The notes under the pieces were generated by a model. The model was not told the DNA's origin and ran no database searches. It was given only the letters and a program-made list of their open reading frames with translations. Made by a program: the position numbers and the translations under genes. This document shows, piece after piece, positions 22,746 to 36,015 of a stretch of DNA of 64,000 nt. The DNA is from Platerodrilus igneus. Taxonomy: Eukaryota; Arthropoda; Insecta; Coleoptera; Lycidae. The stretch covers positions 186,001 to 250,000 of the forward strand of contig JARFIW010001186.1 in the NCBI GenBank assembly GCA_036346225.1, written 5' to 3'. Numbering within the stretch: the first letter of the stretch is position 1; each line of letters begins with the position of its first letter.

Positions 22746-23166
22746 GGCGGAGTAATACAAGGGTATATAAATTATCCAGAGAATTTTAAAGAGAATTTTG
22801 TGACTTACACAAAATATTTTGGGGTTCTCTAATTATTAATAGGGATTAGGTGAAGCTTATTTTAATATGTAAGTAGTGATATATTTTTTTTCTTTCTTAA
22901 CTTAAACTAGAAATTGTATTTATAAGCATTATTTATATCTCTGCATGTTAAGAGGTTATTTAGATAATGTGTGTAAAAGAAATGTTCTTGAATGTATAGA
23001 GGATTGTTCATAAATGTTTTTTGGGATTTCTTTGTTTCATTTCGTTTCCAAAATCTACAGCATATATGTCACTGAGCTAGCCAAAGAGGAAAAAGCGCAC
23101 AAATTGACAGTTTTTTTATCAACCAAGCATCATAGCATTATTTCTGACTTCCAGCGTTTGAGCAGC
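22746..23166. other. Non-coding, with a scrap of the 20941-type repeat
   Basis: Only 23018-23090 resembles something else in the window (tttcatttcgttt and gagctagccaaagagg). Confidence 0.4.
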
Positions 23167-23470
23167 TATTCACAACTATATATACAGGGTGAGTTTTTAG
23201 TGTGGCAACGGTCGATAACTCCGTTATTATAAAAGCTACGTAAACCAAATTTGGAGGCATATTAGGCATGCCTAAAGTGAACATTTTAAAAATATTTGGA
23301 AGCATACAGGGTGTTTCATAATTCCAGGGCATATTAAACTTGTATTTTTTTAAATAGAACACCCCATATATTATTACATTTTTGGAAAGCCCATAAAAAG
23401 AGCTTCAATTTCATATCAAATTGTATCTGTCTATTCCTTTTTGTTTTTGAGATATTCAACTGTTTTTAGA
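23167..23470. mobile_element. Probable Tc1/mariner-like terminal fragments
   Basis: tacagggtgagttttt (near 23185) and tacagggtgtttcata (near 23307) have the form of termini seen in non-autonomous Tc1/mariner elements, and an opposite-facing aacaccccatata lies near 23359. No transposase is present and no clean duplication was found. Confidence 0.35.
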
Positions 23471-23565
23471 AAAAATGACCCTGATTAGATACATTGCCAC
23501 TGCATTAATACACAACTTATGTTAATTTTCAAAATGCAGAAAATTTTACTATATACCATAGTATA

Positions 23566-23566
<1 letters not shown>

Positions 23567-23608
<42 letters not shown>
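23567..23608. repeat. (TA)n microsatellite
   Basis: Uninterrupted TA run of about 21 units. Confidence 0.95.
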
Positions 23609-23610
<2 letters not shown>

Positions 23611-25389
23611 CCATGATATTAAGATTATTTAAGGTCACAATAGAGGAATACTTCATGTAAATATCATAAAAACCACGAAAACCAAACGTTTAAATAATAA
23701 AATGTACATAATTCATTCATTATGCAAAAGCAAATTCAAATTACTAAGAACAAGCTACAGTTAATTAAAGGAAGCACATTCAGAAATAACTTAACCACGT
23801 TCATTGAAATAAATAATTGTGAACGCAATTCAATTATTTTTAAAAACATTTAAAACATTCTAAGCTCAAAAATAAATACAAATTCGGCATATTTGAAGAA
23901 AGATAACCATAAAAGTGAAATTACCTTCAAGACGTATTTGCATAAGAAAATAATCAATGTGTGTAAATCCTACCCAGTTGGTAATCAACAAACTTTTTAA
24001 ACAAGCATATTTCATAATGTAAGAAATCAATAAGCGTATGTAAATAAAAAAGGTATAGATACTGAAGCGAAAGCGTACCTGTGGTTTGAAATATATACAA
24101 GTTGCCATATTTAATAAAATCCAACACAGGTAAACTAAATATGCATAAAATTATGACTATGTGCAGTTTCAAGCATACATGATATACCACTTGTTAACAA
24201 ATTCCAATACAAAGTTCTGATGTACGTGCAAATTTAAACGTATAGAGTATGGAATATTGAATAAAAACCAACAGGTTGCAGATAGTACACATAATTGCAA
24301 TACGTTTGCCATGGTCTTATAACAGATAGCAGGCTGTCAACCAATAAGAGCACGTGGAATGTTAAGGAAGGAATTTGTCTATAAAACCAACTGGAAGAGA
24401 TAAAGAAGAGGCTTTCCATAATCGACGCGCTGACTGTAATAGTTGAGGCCAAATTATTACGTGGATGAAATTTAGTGAAAGTGATAAGTAATAGAGAAAT
24501 ATAATAGAAATTAAAATTTACAAGTGAAGTACATAGTAAAAGTGCGCGTTGAAGTACGAGTGTGTAACTCTGCCGTTGATATAAAACGGCTCTAAGTACG
24601 GACACAATAAATGGGAAACTAAATCAAGACTAACTAAACCACGATGTTAAAACTAAATTTCTGGGTTAAAACTCTACATAATAAATGGTATAATACTTGA
24701 AGTACAGGGTTAGTAATTCAAAAACGACTCCAAGTTACTGGTAAACATTTCGAAGTACTAGGGAGCGCGCCAAGCTGCGGGTTAACGACTTGAAACTGAA
24801 CAAATAATCGATTTGGATCAGGAAGCTCTAGTGAGAAACTAGAGGAGGAACATGAGGTCAGGATTATCTTTTCAATTTATAGAATGTTACATTTAATATC
24901 ATAAATATTTCCTGAGCTTAAAATTTGCATGTAATTTAAATATTTTGTAGAAAAGGTCGACAAAATTTTGGTTGGTACGCAAAATACGTTTTAAAAGGGG
25001 AATAGTTCTTCGAACGTTCAACAAAACATTCTTGGTAAAATACAATTCTTTTTGATGATTTTAATTGATATAAAAAGGTGTAAAATGGGTTATAATCTTC
25101 GTAATGAACAAATTTGATAGGAATATTTATTTTAATTTTGATACATTGTAAATTTTCTTCGCTTATTATACGAATTGTGGTGAATTTCGCTTGTCTTATT
25201 CAGGTATATGGAGTGCTAGAAGGAAGTGAGTAAAAATTCTCTGTTATCATATCGTCGTTCACTCTGTGTGGGGTATCACTGAACTAGTCGGGGCATAAAG
25301 TTAATTTTAAAATATTTTAAAGACACAGAGAGGTGGTTATCAGCAGGCAATTGGCCGTTGTACATCTGACAAGGGGCGATATCGTAGCA

Positions 25390-25390
<1 letters not shown>
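23609..25390 (+). other. Non-coding unit between two (TA)n runs, with promoter-like CCAAT/TATA
   Basis: No protein family is recognisable. ccaat at 24340 and tataaaa at 24380-24386 lie about 40 bp apart, the spacing of a polymerase II promoter. Whether this is a solo LTR, another repeat copy or a real promoter cannot be decided here. Confidence 0.35.

Positions 25391-25437
<47 letters not shown>
25391..25437. repeat. (TA)n microsatellite
   Basis: Pure TA run of about 23 units. Confidence 0.95.
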
Positions 25438-25440
<3 letters not shown>

Positions 25441-28319
25441 TCCAAGCTCTCGCTCTGGCCTCAGGATCACTCAATATATCTAGATTTTAAATAAAACTTC
25501 AATGTATGTAATAACATAACTATAATAAAGTGCAAAAAGAGTGCAAAATAATACAGAATCCATAAAATATTACTTAACCGGTAAGAGAGTATAAGCAAAT
25601 AACACATCACGCCATGAAAACATACTCACGTTAAATAATGTTGACTAAAAAATGGTTGCGGCCCAATATTCCCAAAGTGAACCAACAGATATTAACCCTA
25701 GCTAAATCACTATTCCTAAATTTTAATGTAAAAGTATTTACCAAAAAAGGCTCCTAAAATTAGACTTGGCCCCAAAACTTATCTCTTAAACCTGGCACTG
25801 AATATCACATACTAAATAATAAAATAAAAAATAATCTTTATATATAAAAAAATATGACTACTAACTATCCACTGTAGGTGACTAAAGGTGATAGAAGTTT
25901 GATAAGTTTAATAAAGGATTTCCCTAAAAATTAGTGAATCCAACAATAAGTTTTAACTTAAGTCTAGTTCACAAGTAAATTATTACCCAAAAGTCATATG
26001 CAGTAAATTCAATAAGGAGAAATTAATATTTTTAAATCAATATAGCAGGAAACTATCTAAGGTAAAAGTGCTGTAGGTATAGTTGCAAAATATTTTCAAT
26101 TGGTTCAAGGGTTCTATATTGTTTAGCTACTTTGGCGACTTGACATACAGTTACAACTAACACATGAAGTAATACATAATGATTCATTATTAGAGCATTA
26201 ATCTGGATAATTATATTTCAATTAGTGTGACCACTTCAGGAACAGGAAAATTTAAACCAGCAAAATTCAATAATTCACCCAAAATTGTAGTGTGGACGTT
26301 TACAGCAATATACCAATATTAAACAGCGAGAGCTAGTTGATAACAAATTTAAATTCTCTACTCTAACAGCTTAGTGAATTAATTTTCTACCTACACAACC
26401 TCTGTTGGGTCGTTGAATTGGAGACTGGTCTTCTTAAAAGAATTTTCTTGTTACCAACTACTTCACTTTACATCAGCTCTTAACGAAACTATGCTCGCAT
26501 GGTGTTAACCACCATAAAACACCGTGATGTTAGGAAAGCATCAGGCTCTCTAATTCCGTATGGTCAAAATCAGTACCAAGGATCCAAAACAATTTTGGAC
26601 GAACTCCATTCCATTAGAGCTATTCAGATTGTACTTCATAGTAAATCATCTTAACGAATTTGCAAAGCAGAACTACAATCTCAAACTAACTGGGTTTTTA
26701 ATAATTAAATATAAGGGGGGAGGGGTTCTTAAATCCGAACAGTAAGTATATACATAACACAAAATCAAGCATTGCTTGTAAAGACCACTGGCTACGACAG
26801 TTGTAATAAAATAGAATGAATTTTCAAAACCAGTTTTGTCGCAAACATGTTTAACACATGGCTGCAATAATATAGAACAAATGGCTTTTTATATCACCAA
26901 ATGTTCTAAGTTTACATATTACAAAGTTTGGAATGTTTAATGCTGGATGACCAGCAAGCTTATGCTTAAAGGTGATAATGGTAGGTTACATTTTACAATT
27001 TCAAGAAAAGAAACAGTCATTATATATGGTGCAGGTTCTTGGTTGGTGTATATATTGAAACTAAAAGTCATACCATGGATGCAAACTAATGATGTCTAAA
27101 AGTATTAGGATTGAAGCATCACACTCTCAATTTGATTTAGCGATTGCTAACAATATTAAACATTGCGTCCCAACACATTTCCATTTAAAGTGTCTTCTAC
27201 TAATGTAGACAGCAATAATGTTTAAAGGATGTGGGTATGCAATTCAGAAACCTCTCAAGTACAGTTGGATATATTTAATTTTTGTTAGAATGTTAAAACT
27301 TGTTATTTTTGGGCGTGCATTTTTCAGTTTTACTTAACTACTTTATTTTTGATTGGGTATTGTGGGGATGAGGAGGTGGGTGTATTTTTCTTTTGTATGT
27401 ACTAATACATTTTATTGACAATTTATATTACACTAGTAGAAAACTTTAAATCGTTATTAAAATCTTCATAATTGAGGGTATAATAAACACTTTAAGAAAG
27501 TCCCTACGGATAGTTTTTGTTATTTTACGTATCTGGTGTAGTCGAATTAATTATTATTAGTGTTGGCAAACAATTTATCTTTTAATTGGTTTGCTTAAGG
27601 CATTGATATTTTTTATTATTCACATGATTATTGTTATTTAATTTTATAATTACATAATGACAGAAAACCATAAAGAACAATTACTTAAGAATCCTTTCTG
27701 TTTGGTGTCTTTTAAAAAAGAAAATGCAATGAATAGACAGTCTTATCCCACAATTTCTACATCTCAGTAAAAGCATAACCATGCACAGCTAATTGTAGCA
27801 GCTACACTAAGCACTTTGACCTTTTCAATATTAAAAAATAATATGATTGGGAAGATGTACATCTATACTTTATTTTGTGGGCCAAAGTTACTATTTAAGA
27901 CCGAATTTTTAAAAAAATATTTGGAACAGCGAAAGTGTTTTGAAAGATCTGTTTATTTTGAAAGATCTGTTTATTGTGAGCATTCATGGTTATTAATGCG
28001 TCGAGTTTAAAAAAAATTGTTTCATGTTTGTTTGACCTTCGATGTTCCTGATGCATATTTATTTGAAGTTTTTGAATGCATTGCTATTCTTAAAAATGAA
28101 TTGGATTGCGTACAAAGTTATTTATCTTACTAAATGTGGTTGAATTCTTGAAGAATGAGCTTCCTTTCATTGATTAAAGTTGCTCGTGAGTTTTATACAG
28201 TGTGTTTGATATTTGCTTTTTGTATAATTGGGGAATTGCGTACTCTTTATAATAAAAATGTTTAATTTTCTAGACTTTGGTGTTATTTACATGGAGTGTA
28301 CATCCCTTGTGACCCTATG
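25438..28319. other. Non-coding stretch, nothing recognised
   Basis: AT-rich. Only a small 18-bp tandem duplication (gaaagatctgtttat, near 27938-27975) stands out. Confidence 0.45.
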
Positions 28320-28570
28320 TACCCCTACATAACCCTAATAGCATAGCATTTTATATACATACATTGCTGTGACAACGGCTCCACATTAGATCGCCGATGA
28401 AAGAGTGTTGTGACACCTCTAAGTTGTGTAAGAATAAATGTTTGTTGATGAGGATACAATAGAAAAGTATGGAATTACTATCTTACCTTCCTTTTTTTTA
28501 CTCTGCCTGGCTAGCTCAAAGGAAATTGTACTGTGGAATTTACAAAATGAAATGAAACACAGCAATCTCA
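28320..28570 (-). repeat. Second copy of the 20941-type repeat, without the ribozyme
   Basis: Read on the minus strand, it matches 20941 to about 21160, including ttgctgtgtttcatttc, gagctagccagg and gtcacagcaat. Where the other copy enters the hammerhead core, this one has a tgtatgtatata stretch instead. Confidence 0.6.
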
Positions 28571-30238
28571 TGAAATATCTATATATTCAAAAACATTTTT
28601 ATTTCATTCAAGAATATAGAATAGTTTAAAGCTTAAGTTCATGCACAAAATAATTTCAAGAGTTACTTAATTATTAAAATATTCCTTACCTAATCTTTGT
28701 TAAAGGTGCAAAATCCTCTTTAATTAATAGCTGATTAATTTGCTTATCTCTTATTACCATGTTCGTGAAATGTGATTGGCCAAAAACTCTTCACAGATAA
28801 TTTATTAAAGGTCAAAATGCTTCAAACTCCAACCTCAAAATTTGATGCAAACAATTCACTTCACAAGTAATAAAAATGTGCTTATTCTAAATCTAAATTA
28901 CCAATATTCAAACATTCTTATCAGTTACAAATAAAGAAATCTAAAATTTATACTTGCAATGGTAGAATAGCGCTTATCAAAATCTCATCTCCAACGTAAT
29001 TAACGGTATTAAAAACTTCTTATATCCATCTTAAATCTCGATCAATTTATTTGTTTTCAAAGTACATTCACTTTCAGTCAGTTAATTTCAGGGTAGCTGT
29101 TGTATCGAACAAGGTTGAATTTCATCAATATATTACAAACAGTTATGTTTCGTGAAATAATTGCATTTGATAACTTCTATGTTTGAAACTACTCAAACGT
29201 ATACGTTTCATGTCGTAAGCATGCAACTCTGCATGGTCGATCTCGTAAAAATAAATTGTGAATTTTACATTTTGTTTGCCTTAGCAAAGAATTAATAAAG
29301 AATGTCGATTACTTGTGTTTATATACAAGAATTATCTCTATACGTCACATTCGAGATTCTTCCTCATCCGTTTCGAACATAATACGCCCATTGTAATATT
29401 CCTGAGGATTCCGCGGTTTTAATGATCTTACTAGTGTCAAGCTATGGTTTATCTTTTGTAGCCCAGAAACCTATAAATTAGTTCTTATCTATATTGGTTT
29501 TATTTTATTGTCTTTTAATAGCCGCGCGATTTCCTTGAATAGTGCGTTTATTCATAATTAATTTATTTAATATTTCTTAGTAATTGATGACGTATTTGTC
29601 TATTAATCGCGAAAATTCTAGAAAAACTCTTAAAACGGATTTAAGTGTTATATGCACACACAGAAATCTATTTAGTATTTTGCAAGTTCATGATTGTTTT
29701 ATGCTTTACCAATGCAAAAAGATTTACATGGATTTGTATTCTTGTCAGTGTACAGATGCATATTTAAAGAAGATATCTTAAATCTAGGTTATTTCTAGTA
29801 CTTTTAACTAATGAGGACTTTTGTTCTCATGCTTTATGAATTGATATTGTTTTTATGCGGGTATTTAACACACAGAAAATTTATTACATAAATAAATAAG
29901 GCTCGCAATTGCTTTGCATATTAATAAAGTACGTGTTTTAAGTTAGCTTTAACAAGAATGAATTCTTTTTTTAAATCTACACACGAGAATATGCTTTTTA
30001 TTTTAATGGCAATAAAAATAAAGCTTGTTTTTAATGCAATGATTAATTAGCACAAGGTATCTCACTCGGCTGAAAAGAATTGATTTAAAAATGGAGCTTT
30101 TAAGTTTTTTTATTCATTTTACGATCTCTGCAATGAATTTAATTACTTAATTAAATATGTGCTTCTTTCATGTTTCCTAATACCGCGAGTGCAATGAATG
30201 GCTTTGTCTTTTAATGATAATGAAGTTAGAAGTTATGT
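28571..30238. other. Non-coding stretch, nothing recognised
   Basis: AT-rich; no gene or repeat recognised. Confidence 0.45.
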
Positions 30239-30367
30239 TATATATATACAGGATAGTACAATTATATATTAGGAAATTTTATTTTTTTCCAGTTTTCTTC
30301 TCTATCGGTGGGTCTTATTTATAGAATTTGGGTGTCAATGACCTCACTTGACCTCTTTATTACATCA

Positions 30368-30415
<48 letters not shown>
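30239..30415 (-). repeat. Short inverted copy of the R1 terminal block with (TA)n
   Basis: On the minus strand, the (TA)n run (30368-30415) is followed by gaggtcattgacaccc and an aaattct block, ending in cctgtatatata. Only the first 130 bp or so of R1 is present. This may mean that this end is itself a small mobile unit. Confidence 0.55.
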
Positions 30416-30421
<6 letters not shown>

Positions 30422-33400
30422 CGCTGTGGTCTATAGGTGATTCTAAATGAGCCCTAGATTGGGCGAAGATGCCCGACGTTGAACATTGATAAAAGATTCT
30501 GTGGTCTGTAGATGATTGTTGCCCTAATTATTTTTACTAGCTCAATTAAAATGAAACTACTAGTACCAGACATCAAATTTATAATTACGTAAGATAATCT
30601 TTAACAAACAATCTTTCAAATAACAATTGCTACATCCACAACAGCTTTTCTCTAACAAACAATATCTTACATATAACCTCTAAGAAAAAATACTTTCGTA
30701 TAAATATTGAAATCTAGAAGTAGAGTCCAGTATTGTCAGAGTGACTTTTCCTTATAAACAATATCTTAAATCTAATGGAAATATAGCTTCTGAGTAATGA
30801 CTCACTTATACTAAAATTAGAGTCCAAAGTCTCTTTTACAATCTTGATGCACACTATCTTAATTTAATTCTTCAATAACTACTTAATTAATCTTATTAAC
30901 TACAAAATTTATCAAGACAAGATAGATAATTCAATGTCCATCTTTTAGAATCATATTTAAGCATATCTGATCAGTTAGGTTTAATAATTTTTCTTATATA
31001 ATGGCAAAACCCCACCGTAGGCTGCCATCCTTCAATTGAAATATCGAACTTGTGCACACCCTCTAGTCTAATTTTAAATACTAACGCACAAAAATACTTT
31101 TATCACGGAACTTAACTAATAAATAAATGTCTGTTTTTAATATTTTAAAGCAATATAATTTTATTTTACCATGTAAATCATGCAGGTGGTTGTTGTTGCC
31201 TCTGTTTGGCACATAATCATCAATCAATGTCCAAATCATTCAAATTGTTAAAACTTTTCCATTAAATATCATTAAACATGAAAATTGCATTCCAAATCCT
31301 TATAAGCTTATATTTAAATTAAAAGTTTATCCTGCAGTAGTCAATTATTATTTATTCATTTTACTTACTTCCAATTAATCTCCCTTACTTCTGTACATTT
31401 GAAACATTTTTCCTTTGCTACTTAAATAAAATAATTCTAACTACTAAAACTGTAATATTTTACTGTAGCATATTATCACTAGTGTGATGGCATGGTGACG
31501 TTTTAACAGCAACTCATCCACTACCCTCTCTGATTCACTTTCAATTGGTTATATAGTCAAGTCTCTGTGTAATTTCGACATCTCGAACCTTCTAGCAAAG
31601 TCCAATTGTCGTTTCTATGTTTGGATTGGCTGTAGAAAAGAGAGATTGTCTTTTACATAAGTCGAGAATCTTCTTTAATGATGCAAGTTTCAGAATCTAT
31701 CGTTCTAATATTCCCAGGCTATCATTCATTAGTTGAAGTCGCTCCCGTATTTTTATGACGTTCAAGATATATAGCTGCAATTAATCTCATTTTACGACTT
31801 TCTTGCCTTAATTCGATGTACGTTCACATTCCTTACTTGATAACTCCATGAATCTACGGTATTTCAACAACCACCTGCTGTTCAATTTAAGCACTCGGTT
31901 ATTGAAAAATAATCAACGAACGCGTTTTCAAGTTACTTTTCAATTGAAATACAATCGTACTTCTTTTCTTAGAATCTGCGACTGATATTTTAAAACCTAA
32001 TGGAATATGCTTTTGTCAAAATTCACCAACAGATTCAAGGAATTACCTTTTAACCAGTGATAGAACTGCATTGTCTCTTTGACATCACATTTTTCGCTAG
32101 GTATGCATTAAACAAACGCTATTTCATGCGGTCACAGACTTCAATAAGCTTATTACAAGCTTTTTTCCAGGCGCCAAACGCTAATACAGACACTTGGGTT
32201 CCTATCAATCTGAGATAAGCTTAAATATGAAAAGTTAAAGGGTGGCTACAAAATTATAGGAACGCTTGTTACTTGTGGGCTAAGCTTAAGAATTACTTTG
32301 TGCGAAGAGCCATGAGCTAGGATCATGGGCGATTTTGTTGATCAAAACAAATTTTAGGCGCCACTGCGTTTATGAAAGTATTAACAAAGGAGAAACTACA
32401 AGGGAAACGCAGAAACCTTTTGGTAGAACAAACAAATATTCAGTAGTTACCTACTTCATGAATGGACTCACGACTTGAGTACATGCAATGACATATTAAG
32501 CTAAACCTGAAACATAAAACAACTAAGTTATCACAGAGAGAAACACCTTGTGTCCTCACATTTAATGTGTACCTGTACTTTCAAAAATCTGTCAAGCCCA
32601 TTGATAAAAAAAATGTAGGTGTTTGAAGTCAAAGATATAATGTTCACTAGTGTACAAACAAGTTTAAAGATCAAAAGTCCTTTAAGGTATTTACAAAAAA
32701 TTATCTTGGACTGCAGTCAGACTTGCTGGCATGTTTGGATCAATTAAATTACTTATCAACAACACACATTGTTTGTATATACGGTTCAAAATAATACAAA
32801 AGCTTTCATATGTTAGATATGCATTAAAATTTAATAATTTTCAACATATTCTGTTACGTATTATATTGACTTAAAAGTGTGGTCATGTGAAATATGTGGT
32901 GTGAGCTGATTATAAAACAAACAAATTGAAATACATATTAATTTTCTTAATAGTAGCATTAAAATCTCTTTTAAATAAGAAAGCATTTTTTGCGATTTCC
33001 TTTAAAAATAAAAAAAATACTTACCAAAATATGAGTCTGTTTTTTAGTTACTTTTACAAATTAAATATAATTATATTATATAATAATTGAGTAGATCACT
33101 CGAATTAATATGAAATGTGTTTTGTTAATAATTTATCACAACACCTTAACATATATGCTCCATTTCTCTTTGTAGCTAACCAAGTTTCTAATAAAAATGA
33201 ATAACAAACTTGGAAAATACGGACATCGCTAATTTAGTATTTACTTCACTACTTGTATACCTTTTACCCAGTAATGCAACTGAATTTCCGATTTACCAGA
33301 CACATATAAATTTGCTTTCTTGATGCAAATGGCATCGGAACAGACCTCGCTACCATCACCATATTCTCCAACTTCGTTAATTTTAAGGGTAAAAGCACGT

Positions 33401-36010
33401 ACTTTGACAAGCCACCTCTATAGGATTCAGTTTTAGAGAAATCTCCATACGCTTTGTACAAACATCCATATTAGTTTATTATAGATGCACACAAATTAAC
33501 TTCATACACTTGTAAACAAATTACTGCTAACATATAAAATGAACTTGTAAATAATTCGTTACACATTATTTTCGAAAACAAAAATGCTTCAGGCATCACT
33601 AACTCTATATCTTACTAAAAATTACCATAAAGAAAAAGCTTCTTCTTGTCTCTTTCTCGTTTTATTGACCCTCCGAACCCTGTGCGCCGGCGTTAATATT
33701 TACAGACGTACAACTTGAAAAGTGACATACCTGAATACATCGTTTCGGATCTACCTCAGTTCAAATGCGATAGCATTTACATCCAATAGCAAAAGTGATG
33801 CATTTTTCAATAACATAATGTTTATATGATTCTTTAATACAATCAGAGGAAGTGTCAAACCAAATCTGCATATTGTAATTATATATAAAAATTTGAGCAG
33901 GAATTTTAATATGTTACAAGCTGTTTCTCCATTAACAAGTATTTGCTTGATTTGACTTTTTTCTAGTGGTTTAAATACACAATGGTACCAAAATTATTTT
34001 TCAACATTTCCTTACTAAAAACTCATATGTAGAACTCTTTATTTTCTTTTTCGGATTTACATTTTATATATGATATAAATATTAATTATAAAGGGTTTAT
34101 TATGAAGCGTGAATTGAAATTCTAAATGAAGAACCTTGTTCGGCAGGGATCAAACTTGAAAATCAGCAAAAGAGGCCAATTTTATAAATTTCTATCCATT
34201 AATAGGTTGCAATTTTATGTCATGAACAAATGTTTCTTGGTTTTTCAGACACACAAATTCCTTAATTTCTTATGTAACGTATGTGCTGACAAAAATACGC
34301 ACCTCAAGCTTTTCTGCGAATATTAATGTGCACCAGCAGATTGTTTCTGAACACGTGCATCTTTTATTGTGTTTAATTTATTATTTTCTTGAATTCCACA
34401 CAACAAAAGTACGTTCTTATCTATCTCATTCTGAATTTTCTAAGAACATTTAAATGTTGTGTTTATTGAAAATGAATTCTTACAGGTTATAAACCAGAAC
34501 TTGTGAACGCCCCCATTACATTATTCCAGGAAGCTTTTTTAGTCTATCAATTTGATAAATGACTTTATTTTTTGGAAAATGAAAATATTAGGAATTTTTT
34601 CTTTTAAAAATTATGTTTAGTGAAGCTTATTAGCGTTAGGCTCTTATATAAAAATAAACCAAGCATTTAAAAATTTTCGTGTATATATTTTATTCTTTTA
34701 TAAAAATTAAATGCTCATAAGCTATATTAAAATACATGAGTTGTAAAGGAAACTATACTCTGAATTGATCAAGTCGACACTCGAAAACAAAAATATAAAC
34801 TTTTCTACAAACATTTAATCAAAACATTTCACATGCTCAAATTTCAGTTACGAGAACTAAGAAACACCACACTTAAAATTCTTAGTAAAGGTGATTGACA
34901 AGAGTTAACAACAGATTTTGTTCATATAATTTCAGGAATCAATTAATTTAAAGCGCTCATGTTAGAAACAAGACAGACAGGTGTTAATTAATTCACAGTA
35001 AAATTCAATATTAGATTCTTAACAAGCCACTGCCCTTTGGGAATTCCAAGATTTTGAAAACACAGGTGACAGATAATAATTAATAATTGTGGGTAAAACT
35101 TAAAAAGAATGGACATCTATTTCTGAGACCATGATCTTTTCAAGTGCATATGGCAGTCAACGTTTTAGTTTCTTTTTCTTGATTTATTTGGCCTTAGAGT
35201 TCATTAGATTTTTCTGTACAAGTCGGATTATATTAAGGTTATATAGCATGTAATGTTATGGTAGTGAGTTTTTTTGGTAGCACTATTTGCTGTGTATAAT
35301 AAAGTAAAAAAGTTTAATGAATCATGGAGCACCATCTGTTTAAATAAATATCCAATATTTTATCGAATTAAAAACAGATTGAAGCATTGAATTGTATGGA
35401 TGGTTACTAAAATGCATGAAAATTTGTAAAACAATATCAGTTGTAATCCAGTTCAGCGACCATACAGATGATACATAGCACACAAGGTTATTGGAAGACA
35501 GCAGAGCAATCAGTAAATTCATTGGTAGAGCGCTTTACATTGTTTGATTTTGTATTTGAATGGAAGGTAATTTTATGTGTTAGCAGGTTTATGGCCTCTA
35601 TAAGGTTACATATAGCTGAGACAAAGTGTCTTTACCATGCATATTTAGTTTTGTATGAGGGTTATTTATTTTATTTATTTATATTAAATATTTTAACAAA
35701 ATATCTGGGAAACTGCTTATCTCAGAATGTAGGTTGCTGTAAGATCCAATCTGTATTATAAAAACAAAAATAACTTAAGCAATCACAAAGAAGTCTATAC
35801 CGCAAGATCAAGTTCTTTGGTTATTTACATCAGATATAATTTCTTGCAAGTAAGTTCATTTTAAAATAAGAACTTACACTAACTGGTTAGGGTTTTTAAA
35901 GTAGTTTTTTAGTTTTATAATCACTAATGATTTTTTTATTAAATAGCTATAATTTTTTAATTACTAAATTACTAACCACAACAACATCTTCTAAGTACGC
36001 AGCATACCAA
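30416..36010. other. Long non-coding stretch, nothing recognised
   Basis: About 5.6 kb of AT-rich sequence. The open frames in it, including one of 97 codons at 35468-35761, show no family resemblance, no codon-use signal and no domain motif. Confidence 0.45.
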
Positions 36011-36015
36011 AAATG

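Noticed and set aside
24234..24605. 123-codon minus-strand open frame
   Set aside because: No family resemblance; it overlaps the CCAAT/TATA-like region and shows no coding bias.
27938..27975. Two-unit 18-bp tandem duplication as a possible regulatory repeat
   Set aside because: Only two units and no context; ordinary slippage is sufficient.
30423..30520. Hammerhead-like stretch (gagccc-tagatt-gggc followed by gaag) beside a (TA)n run
   Set aside because: The ctgatga core is not present (ctaaatga) and gaaa reads gaag; no stem III or stem I could be formed. At most a dead copy.
35468..35761. 97-codon open frame
   Set aside because: Hydrophobic low-complexity translation of AT-rich DNA, no motif, no start context or splice pattern.
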